Positions 47,050 through 56,441 of a stretch of DNA of 64,000 nt are shown here, in pieces; the stretch's first letter is position 1; every line of letters starts with the position of its first letter. The translations under genes and the position numbers were made by a program. The stretch is from Trichomonas tenax. Taxonomy: Eukaryota; Parabasalia; Trichomonadida; Trichomonadidae. The notes under the pieces were generated by a model that saw only the letters and a list, made by a program, of their open reading frames with translations, made no database searches and was not told where the DNA came from. The stretch spans positions 1 to 64,000 of the forward strand of contig JALKBU010000027.1 of the NCBI GenBank assembly GCA_023091735.1, given 5' to 3'.

Positions 47050-48663
47050 TTAGTCAAAGTCTTTGACCATGTATGCGCCCTCCAAGCGATAGCCAAGCTT
47101 CTTATAGTAGTCACGGACGCCAATACCAGAAATAACAGCAAGTCTCTTAGATCCATGTTCCTCAACTGTGATTCTCTCGGCCTCAGCCATGAGCTGGGCA
47201 CCGTAGCCCTTGTGCTGATATCTGGAGAGATCCTTCTGATCGATTGGAACGACTTGACCGTAAACGTGAAGCTCTCTGACAACAGAGGCACCCTGAAGCT
47301 CGTCTCTGAATGTCTCACCTGGAGCACGAAGTCTGACAAGACCGATAAGGATGTCGTTGTCTGTATCTTCGTATGAGAGAACTGTCTCCCAGCCATCATC
47401 AGCCATGAAATCTCTTCTGACAAGCTCAACTTTGTCTGGCTTGATCTTATCTCTGATCTCTGTGATACCGACTTCACGAGCTCTGACATCTCTGCACTTA
47501 CCTCCGCGTGTGAGGAGGCGCTTCATAGCCATATCTCTGAGGTTGCCGTTATCGACACCTGCAGAAACGAGAGTCATTGGAACATCACGCTGGACTCTGA
47601 AGACTCTGACCCACGGTGGAACAAGTCTGAGGATTTCAGCGATGAGCGTAACAAGCTCATCTGGATCGAGTGGAACGTATGTCTTGTCAACCCACTGGTC
47701 GTAAAGCATTGTACCACGCATAACGAGTGTTGGGTAGAGTTTGAGGCCGTCTGGACGCCAGTGTGGATCTTCGAAGAGCTCAATGAAGCAATCAAGATCA
47801 CGTTCGAAGTCTGTGTATGGAAGGTTTGGCATCATGTGTGCTGTAACCTTGAGGCCAGAACGACGGCAATCGCGGAATGAGCGAGCAACATCATCGCCGC
47901 CGTGACCACGACCTGTCTTCCAAAGAACATCCTCCCAGACGGACTGAAGACCGATTTCAACACGTGTTGTACCGTATGTAAGCATATCATCGATGTGCTT
48001 AGCAAAGCAGTAGTCAGGGCGTGTCTCAATTGTCAGCGCAACGGCACGAGCTGTTGAACATTCGGCATATGCTGTCGCCTCCTTAACAGAGTGCGCAACG
48101 TGACCAGTGACACCAGCGTACATGCCAATGATGAACTTGTTACGGTATTCTTCCTCGAGAGAAAGGAAAGTGCCACCCATCAATATAAGCTCGAGCTTAA
48201 CAGAGGAGTGTCCAATCATGTTGAGTTGAGAAATTCTGCCGCGGATTTGTGAAAATGGATCGTATCTCGAACGAATAGCTCTCATAGATGTGGGCTCGTA
48301 TCCAGTATAAGATTGTGATGAATAATCAAAATCAGAATCAGGACCACCTGGGCAGTAAGAGCATGGGTATCCATTTGTTTCGACGTGAGGGCATCTGTGA
48401 GGTTTGCACATGAAAGCAATGACAGCGACGCCAGAAGCTGTACGAACTGGCTTTTTCCTGATCATTGGGAGAATGCGCTCGCGGTATTCAAGTGGAATGG
48501 CCTTAATAATTTCTGAAGAGCCAAGTCCTCTGCTTAAGTGGTATTTACGTGCAATTCTGAATTTCTCGCGTTGTAAATCTGGCTGCATTCCCTTTTCGAA
48601 CATGCTGATTAAATATTGAGCAAGTTCGGCGGATGCCTTAAGGATGTTTGGATCTTCACTCAT
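47050..48663 (-). CDS. ELP3: ELP3, Elongator catalytic subunit (radical SAM + GNAT)
   Basis: This is a 537-residue full-length Elp3. The radical SAM cysteines are C91, C101 and C104 (C-x9-C-x2-C in CPHVETNGYPCSYCPGG). The surrounding SAM domain includes LMGGTFLSLE, ETRPDYC and VEIGLQSVWEDVL, and the GNAT acetyltransferase domain covers ~395-537, with QHKGYGAQLMAEAE as the acetyl-CoA loop and a YYKKLGYRLEGAYMVK end. Elp3 modifies wobble uridine of tRNAs (cm5U derivatives). G+C is higher and codon use more biased than in neighbouring unknown genes, as expected for a conserved expressed gene. TCACTTTTC on the minus strand at 48689-48697 is a likely initiator (32-nt leader). The stop is TAA. Confidence 0.95.
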   Translation of the reverse strand: MSEDPNILKASAELAQYLISMFEKGMQPDLQREKFRIARKYHLSRGLGSSEIIKAIPLEYRERILPMIRKKPVRTASGVAVIAFMCKPHRCPHVETNGYPCSYCPGGPDSDFDYSSQSYTGYEPTSMRAIRSRYDPFSQIRGRISQLNMIGHSSVKLELILMGGTFLSLEEEYRNKFIIGMYAGVTGHVAHSVKEATAYAECSTARAVALTIETRPDYCFAKHIDDMLTYGTTRVEIGLQSVWEDVLWKTGRGHGGDDVARSFRDCRRSGLKVTAHMMPNLPYTDFERDLDCFIELFEDPHWRPDGLKLYPTLVMRGTMLYDQWVDKTYVPLDPDELVTLIAEILRLVPPWVRVFRVQRDVPMTLVSAGVDNGNLRDMAMKRLLTRGGKCRDVRAREVGITEIRDKIKPDKVELVRRDFMADDGWETVLSYEDTDNDILIGLVRLRAPGETFRDELQGASVVRELHVYGQVVPIDQKDLSRYQHKGYGAQLMAEAERITVEEHGSKRLAVISGIGVRDYYKKLGYRLEGAYMVKDFD

Positions 48664-49096
48664 TTAAAATTTGGGCAAAAATCCACTAGAAAAGTGACAA
48701 GGAGCAAAAAGTGCAGAATTTCCTCACAAAATGGGCAACTATAATTTTAGAGCCAGTATTTAGTTACCACTGGCCGCTCTGACTTCGCTGGACCATAGAA
48801 CAAGGCGCCCCTAAAAATTAGGGAAAGCACAAATTGCTCTTGAATTTTTAATTTTAGTCATTTTGGTTATAAAATGCTTTTATACATCTAGTGATACATT
48901 GAGACGCATCAAGAAGCAAATATATCCCATAATTAGCACTTTTTGTTGTTGATGAGGGGTTGCATCCATATATTTAAGGTTCTATTTTGATTCACAGCCA
49001 AATGATTATTCTCTGTTCTTTTAAACATCTGTATTTTAAAACTTGCTTTGGTGTTTCTAAAAACCAGAGTGTATTTCTAGTATAATACAAATAGCT
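48664..49096. other. Intergenic, nothing recognised
   Basis: It contains the ELP3 initiator at 48689-48697 and a locally GC-rich patch at 48758-48830 without a recognisable RNA fold or open frame. The rest is AT-rich. Confidence 0.5.
48689..48697 (-). promoter_or_regulatory. Initiator of ELP3
   Basis: The minus strand reads TCACTTTTC, preceded by TTG; predicted +1 A at 48695. Confidence 0.5.
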
Positions 49097-50509
49097 TTAT
49101 TCTATAAAATTAAATGGAGTTCTCTCTTCAGCCTCCATGAACATGATTATAAATGCTGAAGCATATTCATGTATATCTGGATCACTATGGTTAAGTAAAT
49201 TATCAATTTTATCTTGGCCATTATATCTATCCAGAAATTCATCGCGTAGGCCCTTTGCATCTTTACTTGTGAAGGCAGAAGAATACTGATTGATGGCGCA
49301 TAAAGCATTTATAATGACTTCTTTATCATCAAAATCGAGAGATTCAACTAAGAATTCGAAACAGTTAGATGATTTCAGTAAATATATTTTTTCTGATGTC
49401 AATGAACGAATTAATGTTCCAATGAACATAATTATTTCTTTTTTGAGCTTCAAGTTAGTGTTTGGATCTTGGTATCTATTCTCAACTTTACTTATACATG
49501 ACCTTAGCGTTTCCTCGTTATAAAACATCTCAGATGAATTAATAACTGCATTAGAAAGTGTTTGATATACATAAATAGATATGGCTTCATCATCAACATC
49601 TAACATTCCTTCTATTTGGAATGTGTACTTAACAGATGAATTCAATACCATTGCATATAGAAGCTTAGCAGCTAGAATGTCTGAAGATCCCGAAATGACA
49701 TTGACAAGTTCATTTAAAAAGATCTCATCAGATATCATGATATTTGCTGAACGCTCTTTTGCAGCCAAATCTATCAGTGCTTCAAAAGCTTGCTTCTTAA
49801 ATAAATTTTGATTCAACTTAAGTATATCAAAAACCATTGTCATGTCGCTATCTTGAAGATCAGAAGATAGAATTATAGCATGAAGAAGTCTAATAATTTG
49901 TTTGCGACATTGAGCATCATTGATTCGTTTAAAATAAACATCAATGCTTTGCAATGAAAAAGATTGAAGAACCTCTTTGGCATGATTATGTGCTGCTATT
50001 GAAGTTAAACAGCGTAGTATTGGAAAATTCAAAACATTTGACTTTAATGACAGAGACTGATATAGTGTTGATATGATTCCCCTATCTATAAACTGGTCCA
50101 TGATAAATGTTGTTTCTGATTGAAAAGCATTAACTAAAAATACAAAAACTGCTTCTCTTAAATTTAGCGGATATTCAAAGTTCAAGTATTCTATCATTGA
50201 TACGTATTCGAAACGAAGCGATTTGTATTTATCTATATCGTTGTCGTACGCGAATAATGCAAGTTCAGTAATTAAACTTGTTAAATTGTGAATGAACGTT
50301 ACAGAATTGGAATTTCTCTTGCATTCAATCAAAGAATCAAATATCTTTTCAAGCTTAGCCGGAGGATCTAAATTTTGAAATGATGAAACTTGATTTTTGT
50401 TTAAAGAAAGTGTAGGGTTCTGTATAGGAACGTGAAATTTCTGAGCCTTCAGCTGCTTAATCCTTTTTTGAGAAAGCTCAGCAATTGGTGAAGGTGGAAG
50501 GTTATTCAT
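49097..50509 (-). CDS. ARM-repeat protein with basic N-terminus (importin-alpha-like)
   Basis: This is a 470-residue protein. A basic N-terminal stretch (SQKRIKQLKAQKF, ~14-26) resembles a short importin-beta-binding segment. Residues ~60-460 are helical triplets with the Leu/Ile spacing of armadillo repeats (for example VLNFPILRCLTSIAAHNHAKE; EVIINALCAINQYSSAF). Repeats are divergent and the canonical importin-alpha Trp-Asn ladders are not evident, so nuclear import cannot be claimed. The C-terminus (NLLNHSDPDIHEYASAFI) resembles the last ARM repeat of the neighbouring proteins at 51524 and 54578. GTCACTTT at 50512-50519 lies immediately before the start codon. The stop is TAA. Confidence 0.6.
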   Translation of the reverse strand: MNNLPPSPIAELSQKRIKQLKAQKFHVPIQNPTLSLNKNQVSSFQNLDPPAKLEKIFDSLIECKRNSNSVTFIHNLTSLITELALFAYDNDIDKYKSLRFEYVSMIEYLNFEYPLNLREAVFVFLVNAFQSETTFIMDQFIDRGIISTLYQSLSLKSNVLNFPILRCLTSIAAHNHAKEVLQSFSLQSIDVYFKRINDAQCRKQIIRLLHAIILSSDLQDSDMTMVFDILKLNQNLFKKQAFEALIDLAAKERSANIMISDEIFLNELVNVISGSSDILAAKLLYAMVLNSSVKYTFQIEGMLDVDDEAISIYVYQTLSNAVINSSEMFYNEETLRSCISKVENRYQDPNTNLKLKKEIIMFIGTLIRSLTSEKIYLLKSSNCFEFLVESLDFDDKEVIINALCAINQYSSAFTSKDAKGLRDEFLDRYNGQDKIDNLLNHSDPDIHEYASAFIIMFMEAEERTPFNFIE

Positions 50510-50511
50510 TA

Positions 50512-50519
50512 GTCACTTT
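50512..50519 (-). promoter_or_regulatory. AAAGTGAC octamer before ARM gene
   Basis: Read on the minus strand it is AAAGTGAC ending 2 nt before the ATG at 50509, the same sense arrangement as at CDC73 and the DEAD-box gene. Confidence 0.35.
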
Positions 50520-50669
50520 TTTAGAGTCTGCAACCTCGAAGGCCCCTGGAATTGAAGATGAGATTATTATTTTCCCGGAAAATAGGATCCCTGCAGATTT
50601 GTGTTCCGAATTTGAACAAAAAATGAGTAAAATGAATAAAACCTATTTTTCAAAAAGGTGACACTTCAC

Positions 50670-51215
50670 ATGAGCAACTATCCAACTGAAGCCAATCCTA
50701 ACTCAAAGATATCTGCTTTCGGTCCGATCCAGTGCCAGAATGTTAGTGGTCTTCCAATCCTTAATATCAGAGATACACTTAAGAATGGCAAGGAACCGGC
50801 CTTTGATATCGTCGACGAAGCCATCTATCACTTCCGTACAAACATCTTCATGCGTGACTTCCCAGCAAAGACAGGAGCTGATCGTCTTATCATCTATCTT
50901 ACATTCTACGGAATGAAATGCTTGAAGTTCTTCGCTAAAAACAAGAAGGATAAGCAAAGGTGCCAGACAGAAATCGATGCCTGGAACTTGAAGCCGTTCC
51001 CAATCCCAGGTGAGGGTGGCTTCATCATCGATTCTTATATTACAGCTCCAAAGAACGAGGCTGAGAAGAAGGAGCTCCGTGATTACTTTAAGAAGCTCCG
51101 CGTTGAGATGGGCAATAGACTTCTCCAGATCGTATTCTCCCAGGGCGCTGAAGCTGATAAGTGGTGGGTTTGCTTCGCTAACAAGAAGTTCCTCGACAAG
51201 GAAATGGCTAACTAA
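50670..51215 (+). CDS. ARPC3: ARPC3, p21 subunit of the Arp2/3 complex
   Basis: This is a 181-residue protein, matching the normal length of the subunit. Conserved segments are the DIVDEAIYHFRTNIFMRDF helix (~44-62), GADRLIIYLTFYGMKCL (~67-84), and the C-terminal part with WWVCFANKKFLDK. Arp2/3 nucleates branched actin filaments, which in trichomonads underlie amoeboid transformation and phagocytosis. The ATG at 50670 is used; a GTG four codons upstream is not a credible start. A GTGACA-containing stretch lies directly before it. It is divergent from the ARM gene at 50509 and sits within the ARM-gene group without sequence relation to it. The stop is TAA. Confidence 0.93.
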   Translation: MSNYPTEANPNSKISAFGPIQCQNVSGLPILNIRDTLKNGKEPAFDIVDEAIYHFRTNIFMRDFPAKTGADRLIIYLTFYGMKCLKFFAKNKKDKQRCQTEIDAWNLKPFPIPGEGGFIIDSYITAPKNEAEKKELRDYFKKLRVEMGNRLLQIVFSQGAEADKWWVCFANKKFLDKEMAN

Positions 51216-51523
51216 TTTATCACATAATACAAACAATTACCTAAAAGTTTATATTCTTTTATCCAATCTTATTTAGTTTAATAAATAACTTAAGCCTTTG
51301 TTCCCTATAATCTACATGCGATTCAAGCCTTTGCAATTGCATCGTTCTTTCAAGATAAAATAAATTTTGATAAATGATCTTTAGGAATACAAACCACATG
51401 AACTGGTTCTATTTAAACATTTTATGCAATGTCAGGATCAATACGAAATAAACAAAATAATTTTTAATATATCAAACAAGGGAAAAACTAAATTCAACTG
51501 GCAAGTGAATAAAACATAAATGG
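51216..51523. other. Convergent intergenic spacer
   Basis: About 310 bases between the 3' ends of ARPC3 (+) and an ARM gene (-). It contains AATAAA/TAAA-like sequences usable as polyadenylation signals on both strands, and no gene. Confidence 0.55.
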
Positions 51524-52987
51524 TCAGAATGTCTGTCCTGCAGAAAAGTTTTCGGCAATATAATCAAGAATATTATCACCAATTTCTTGATTTTCAACGT
51601 CATCTTCTGCGAGTATTTCATCAATGGAATCATACAGACCGTTGTCAACTAATTTCTGCATTAGCAGGTTGTGAACAGAAGACGTCTTTGTTCTATTTAT
51701 GAGTTCCCAAATAGAAATTATAAGTCGACCGCGAACTGATGTATTGCCCCATTGGAGGGCATCGATCAAATACAATGCAAATCCACTGGATAGGAAGTGA
51801 TCAATTAAACTTTCAGCAAATTCATCTCCAAACTGCGTTGACTGGATAACAACTGACAGTAGAAAATAGAGAATCAGTGACTTGGTGGAAAATCTTGTTC
51901 CATTATATTGATCAAATAATAAATTATTTAACTTAGCAATATCTGCAGTTGTGACACTTTCTGGATTATATGTTGCTTCAAACTCTGATAATTTCAATAT
52001 TTCATCGCGTATATCTGGATTCATTGTCTTTTTGTAAATTTCGATCAAGTTCTGAATTGGAAACTGTTTGACGATGATGGATCGCACCAACTTATTGTCG
52101 AATGTTACATCTTTGGGTGTATTTTCGATCGACATATTAACAAAACGAATGATTAAAAAAGATTGATCTGGTGTGATCGAATTTAATAATTTTGATATAT
52201 TGGCATATATTCCAGCTTCGAAGTATGACTTGATAATACCCTTATTTGTATATAATGTCGAAATCAGACACAAACTTAGGCAATCATATAGTTCTCGTTC
52301 AGCATGGATCTCAAAAATATGTGCAAAAAGACTAACCAACGCTTCTTCTTGGGGTGCAACCTTAAAATACTTAATAAATTGAGATATAATTAGAAGAATC
52401 ACTTGAATAAAAGGGACACCATTCTCCAATGCATTATGAATGAGTGTCTCGAAGCTAACTGATTCCAGAACTTGATTTTTATATTCTTGCAAATGCTCAA
52501 TTAAATTATTGAAACAAGCAAAGGCTTGAAATCTCAATGCCCTATCTTCGGCTTCAAATCCTTCCAGAATTAATGGCATAAGCTCATCGATAAACACATA
52601 AGTTTCAGTCGGATAATTCATTGCGAGGACACTGGCCATGCAACTATAAATAGAATATTGGATACTCCCTGCATGAGCCTTGGCTGCTTTAATTAAGAAA
52701 CCTATGAATTGCAAATCAATAATAATCTGAATTACTCCCTCAACGTTGCTTGGCAACAAAAATCTGATTCCAGACAATGCTTCATTGAAAAGCTCTGCAT
52801 TTTTAGATTCATATTGTGCCTTTGCATTGCTTATATGTTCAATAAGCTCAATTCGAACCTGAAAATCCGATTTATTCTTGTTAAGATTCGCTAAGACATT
52901 ATCTGTTGCAAAGAATATAGAGACTTTGTTCGATAAATCAAGGGAATTTTCATAGTTAATGAACTTATAAGAATCATACAAATCCAT
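51524..52987 (-). CDS. ARM-repeat-like protein
   Basis: This is a 487-residue, entirely helical protein with armadillo-type hydrophobic spacing. Examples are SIQYSIYSCMASVLAMNYPT, RFQAFACFNNLIEHLQEYK and TSVRGRLIISIWELINRTKT. It has no signal peptide, membrane span or IBB-like basic stretch. The C-terminal repeat (KLVDNGLYDSIDEILAEDDV) resembles those of the nearby ARM genes, suggesting common descent with divergence. Partner and pathway are unknown; ARM proteins act as protein-binding scaffolds. The ATG at 52987 lacks a perfect initiator, though GTCAAAAATT follows the TGTCA core on the minus strand. The stop is TAA. Confidence 0.6.
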   Translation of the reverse strand: MDLYDSYKFINYENSLDLSNKVSIFFATDNVLANLNKNKSDFQVRIELIEHISNAKAQYESKNAELFNEALSGIRFLLPSNVEGVIQIIIDLQFIGFLIKAAKAHAGSIQYSIYSCMASVLAMNYPTETYVFIDELMPLILEGFEAEDRALRFQAFACFNNLIEHLQEYKNQVLESVSFETLIHNALENGVPFIQVILLIISQFIKYFKVAPQEEALVSLFAHIFEIHAERELYDCLSLCLISTLYTNKGIIKSYFEAGIYANISKLLNSITPDQSFLIIRFVNMSIENTPKDVTFDNKLVRSIIVKQFPIQNLIEIYKKTMNPDIRDEILKLSEFEATYNPESVTTADIAKLNNLLFDQYNGTRFSTKSLILYFLLSVVIQSTQFGDEFAESLIDHFLSSGFALYLIDALQWGNTSVRGRLIISIWELINRTKTSSVHNLLMQKLVDNGLYDSIDEILAEDDVENQEIGDNILDYIAENFSAGQTF

Positions 52988-53334
52988 GAATAATTTTTGA
53001 CACTTGTCAGATTCACATGTTTATGTTTCCTATTCTTTTACAGTATGATATAGCTCTATATCTAGGACAGAATTAAAGAAGACAAAATTCTTTACATTAA
53101 CTTTCATCATACAACCATAAATCATATTGTGATAATGGAAATCCGAGCGATTGAATATTTATAAAAGTTCAAGCTATTCATGCGCTTCCATCAAATATAA
53201 CTCTAGTTTTATCGGGTTGAAACCAATCTACAAAAATGGGGGAATATCTAGAGAATGCAGAAATTAGAATAAAGCCAAGTTGTATGTTCATAAAAGAATA
53301 CAGCAGTTATGATGTCGAATAATTTCAAAATTTG
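52988..53334. other. Intergenic, nothing recognised
   Basis: About 350 bases of AT-rich spacer with stops in all frames. Confidence 0.55.
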
Positions 53335-54516
53335 CTATGTTGAAAGTGATTCAAACAGCTCTGATATTTCATCATTACTGAATGAATAAAACCATTCCGA
53401 TTTGGATGAAAATGCATCTAAATCAAAATGGTCTTTAAATCTATTATTCCTACTAAGATACTGCAAAAGCATTAAAACTGATATCACAATATCCATTTCT
53501 TGTAGAATCTCTATGTTCTCTATAATAAACTCTATGATATTATTATCGATTAAAACATCAATAATAGAACAATAACTTGCTAATCGAACAATAATTCTGC
53601 ACAACTTGTCAACTAAAATCTGAGAATCGGATGAATCTATTAATATTCGTAAAAAATCACTTGATATTAATTGAGAAAAATCTTCAGACATGGCACACAT
53701 TACTTCAATACAATCTAATAATTCTTTTGATTTTGTTTCACCATAATTGGGAATATTTTCAACGATAATATGATGAATTTGTTGTACAATAACATCATCG
53801 ATATTAATACATATCTCACTAATAATACAATGACTGAAGAAACACAGGATAAAAGATTGTGTTTCCTTTGGAAAAAGATGAAAGATTTTTGAATAATATA
53901 AAACTACATCACTTTGGATAAATAGTACAATTAATTCCGGATTTTCATGTAGCATATCAATATACAATGAAATTATTGAATTCATTGAATGATCAAATGT
54001 ATTTTGTGTTATTTGGAATATTTCTAAAAGCGTCTCGATCTGCTTGTCTTTGTCGTTGATTTTTCGAATATAATTGTTGAAGAATAACGTTAAAACATCT
54101 TTTGGTGAAAATTGATGGAATTTTTGGACTGCAAATGTAAAGCATTGGTCGAACTGAGAGATTTTATCAGGTAAACTGACAATAATATTGTTTAATATCG
54201 TTAAATTAATCAAAAACTGAAAGTTTGTAGTTGAATTAAGGAATAAATTGATAATTGTTATGAGCATTGAATTATCTAACAAAATTGCTATATCCTTAAC
54301 GCTGTTTGTTAATCTTGCAAGGATTTGAGAACAAACATCTTGAAGATCTGGATTTTGAAGTATCATAAGTAATAAAATCTGAATAAATTGAGGCACTGTG
54401 TGAATATTTGGACCATTTATTGAAAAACTGTTCTTAAAATCGATTAATAAAGATGATATTAAGTCAAAATTCGATTCTTCATAGGCTGTCAAAATCGCTC
54501 GCTGCTTGGTGAGCAT
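53335..54516 (-). CDS. ARM/HEAT-like helical protein, highly divergent
   Basis: This is a 393-residue all-helical protein, very rich in Ile, Leu, Asn and Phe. Hydrophobic helix pairs recur every ~40 residues (FIQILLLMILQNPDLQ; FLINLTILNNIIVSL; LCRIIVRLASYCSIIDVL; VISVLMLLQYLSRNN), compatible with degenerate ARM/HEAT repeats. It has no basic N-terminus, signal peptide or membrane segment. It is divergent from the ARM gene at 54578 with only 61 bp between starts. Its codon use is more AT-rich than that of conserved genes in the window. Function unknown. Confidence 0.55.
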   Translation of the reverse strand: MLTKQRAILTAYEESNFDLISSLLIDFKNSFSINGPNIHTVPQFIQILLLMILQNPDLQDVCSQILARLTNSVKDIAILLDNSMLITIINLFLNSTTNFQFLINLTILNNIIVSLPDKISQFDQCFTFAVQKFHQFSPKDVLTLFFNNYIRKINDKDKQIETLLEIFQITQNTFDHSMNSIISLYIDMLHENPELIVLFIQSDVVLYYSKIFHLFPKETQSFILCFFSHCIISEICINIDDVIVQQIHHIIVENIPNYGETKSKELLDCIEVMCAMSEDFSQLISSDFLRILIDSSDSQILVDKLCRIIVRLASYCSIIDVLIDNNIIEFIIENIEILQEMDIVISVLMLLQYLSRNNRFKDHFDLDAFSSKSEWFYSFSNDEISELFESLST

Positions 54517-54577
54517 CAGATAACAGTATTGCTCCTTCTCGTGGTTGCTATCAAGAATTTTTAATATTTTCTATTAA
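54517..54577. promoter_or_regulatory. Divergent promoter of two ARM-like genes
   Basis: Only 61 bp separate the divergent ATGs at 54516 (-) and 54578 (+). No perfect initiator is present for either gene. Shared control is inferred from spacing. If the second ATG at 54617 is the real plus-strand start, the spacing grows to 100 bp. Confidence 0.4.
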
Positions 54578-55948
54578 ATGAGGGGCTTCAAAAGTTTTAG
54601 AGGAGTAATTCAAATCATGCATTCAGTAGACACAAAGACTAATAGCCAAGTGAAGAAACTACCTGAAATAACTACTAATGTTAAAATTTCACCTGAAAGT
54701 ATAGAATTATATAGGCGTTTCCATTTACTTTTTAAAGCAGTTCTTCAAGACCCTGAAAACAGACAAAAATATCTTGATGCAATCTTTATAATAGAATCTG
54801 ATAAACAATTTCCTGTAATTGAATTAGAAATACAGATCCTCATTAAGCTTTTTGATGACCAATTCGAAACAGATTATGATGTTAGATGCGCAGCATCACG
54901 TGCAATTGCGGCTATAATTCATGGTAAAGCAAATGATTATATTGACACATTAACAAATAATGGAATTATTCACATTATCTTAACATATTTTCCAGATTAT
55001 GAAATTGTTCAATTTTTACCTGCGCTGTTGAATACTTCATTTGATTTGATACGTCAATTTGCTGAATCAGAATGCATGCTTCGTTTAAAAGAAGTTTTAG
55101 AGTCAAATCCTGAAAATATTATGAATTATATTGATTGCCTAGCTGCAGTAAGCAATTTTTCGGCATTTGAACAAGAAATCTTACCATTTGTTTCAATTTT
55201 GTATAATTATATATCAGAAGACTCAGATAATATTGTAACTGAAACTGTTGAACACATCTTATTAGCGTTTAAAGTTATGGCAGAACGTTCTACTCTCCTA
55301 TTTCAAAATATCTTGAATAATCAAAAATTCAATATTTTGAACCAATATATTCACTCTTTTGAACCATCAGAAGAACAGAAAAGGTTATTTGATTATTATA
55401 TCGGTTTCGTTGGTTCAATGATATCAAAACCTGATTTATTAAACAAAGAAACTGTTCTAACTTTGATATCAGAACTCAAACATTTCCTTGATTCAGATGA
55501 TCAAATTTACATCAAAGGCTCTATGAATGCACTTGCTAGTGACTCATTAAATCCTACTTTTGCCCAGATATATGTCGAAGCGAATATATATCAGCGTGTA
55601 TATGAATTATATCATGTCGGAGATATTCCTCAATCGAAAGACATCTGCCTTTTCCTTATATTCAAAACATTCAATGCTGCTGATGAGAGTTTAACAGAGC
55701 AATTTATAAGCAATAATATATTATCAATGCTGGAAGATCTTCTTCTTTGCGTTGAAAAAGATCCTTTCATTTGCATTGATACACTTGAAAATATCATGCA
55801 GTTCTATTCTGTGACACAAAATGAAACAGCAAAAGAGTATATTGAAATGGATTACTTTTATGAAACTGCTGATTACTTATGTTCAAGTCAAGATTCAGAA
55901 ATCAGATTAAGAGCTGAAAAGATCCGAGATGCTCTTGTGGAACTCTAA
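54578..55948 (+). CDS. ARM-repeat-like protein
   Basis: This is a 456-residue protein of armadillo-type helices (for example YDVRCAASRAIAAIIHGKAND; NIMNYIDCLAAVSNFSAFEQ), ending in a repeat (YETADYLCSSQDSEIRLRAEK) related to the C-termini of the neighbouring ARM genes. ATGs at 54578 and 54617 are both possible; the first 13 residues are basic (MRGFKSFRG). No catalytic domain or targeting signal is seen. It is probably a scaffold or transport adaptor of the expanded trichomonad ARM family. The stop is TAA. Confidence 0.6.
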   Translation: MRGFKSFRGVIQIMHSVDTKTNSQVKKLPEITTNVKISPESIELYRRFHLLFKAVLQDPENRQKYLDAIFIIESDKQFPVIELEIQILIKLFDDQFETDYDVRCAASRAIAAIIHGKANDYIDTLTNNGIIHIILTYFPDYEIVQFLPALLNTSFDLIRQFAESECMLRLKEVLESNPENIMNYIDCLAAVSNFSAFEQEILPFVSILYNYISEDSDNIVTETVEHILLAFKVMAERSTLLFQNILNNQKFNILNQYIHSFEPSEEQKRLFDYYIGFVGSMISKPDLLNKETVLTLISELKHFLDSDDQIYIKGSMNALASDSLNPTFAQIYVEANIYQRVYELYHVGDIPQSKDICLFLIFKTFNAADESLTEQFISNNILSMLEDLLLCVEKDPFICIDTLENIMQFYSVTQNETAKEYIEMDYFYETADYLCSSQDSEIRLRAEKIRDALVEL

Positions 55949-56078
55949 TTATTTTCTATTACAATGATTTTGTTTCCTGGCTCCTCATATAGAATATCAC
56001 TGGATATTCAATCAATAACAAGTCTAGATTCGCGCAATAACTCATCGAGGTCATTTAAAATTTGACAAAAAATTGACC

Positions 56079-56120
56079 TTGTGTCAGAGAGGCAGAAATA
56101 TTTCTGCGGTTTTGACACAA
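56079..56120. promoter_or_regulatory. 42-bp imperfect palindrome abutting a start codon
   Basis: Nested inverted repeats share one centre (56099/56100): an inner perfect 16-bp palindrome GCAGAAATATTTCTGC (56092-56107) and outer arms TTGTGTCA (56079-56086) and TGACACAA (56113-56120). The 5-nt segments between them are mostly unpaired. The right arm ends at the base before the ATG of the eIF3j-like gene. It could be a dimeric factor site or, if transcribed, a leader hairpin. Confidence 0.6.
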
Positions 56121-56441
56121 ATGGCTGAGAAGTCTTCTAAAGAATTCGAGGAGTTTGCTTACCAATTCGGAGAGCACTGCCTTCAGTTCAATACCCACGA
56201 ATATTACAAGAAATTTGTTGATGAACTCATCAAAGACCTCACAAAAGATTTCACACCACCACAACTCCACGAAGTCCAACAAATTATCGACAAGGCTGCT
56301 GCTAACCGCATCAAGGAAGAGAAATCTGGTGATGTCGAGTACTTCATCCATCGCAAGGGTGGCAAGAAGAATTCTTCAGATGATGACGATGATGACGATT
56401 CTTCTGATAACCAGGCCGACTTATACGTAGATTTCATGTAA
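56121..56441 (+). CDS. EIF3J: Short eIF3j-like protein
   Basis: This is a 106-residue protein that matches only the C-terminal half of translation initiation factor eIF3j (human 258 aa). The features are EFEEFAYQFGEH, a YYKKFVDELIKDL helix (~28-40), a DKAAANRIKEEKS helix (~62-74), a Lys/Gly turn, an acidic Asp run (~86-92) and a terminal YVDFM equivalent to the YEDFM end of eIF3j. eIF3j binds the 40S decoding centre through its C-terminus and takes part in initiation and ribosome recycling. The acidic N-terminal half is absent, and the upstream frame is only 16 codons from a TTG. The ATG at 56121 follows a palindrome. The stop is TAA. Confidence 0.65.
   Translation: MAEKSSKEFEEFAYQFGEHCLQFNTHEYYKKFVDELIKDLTKDFTPPQLHEVQQIIDKAAANRIKEEKSGDVEYFIHRKGGKKNSSDDDDDDDSSDNQADLYVDFM

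Noticed and set aside
48758..48830. GC-richer patch as a small RNA gene
   Set aside because: No cloverleaf, snRNA loop or box C/D signature could be matched.
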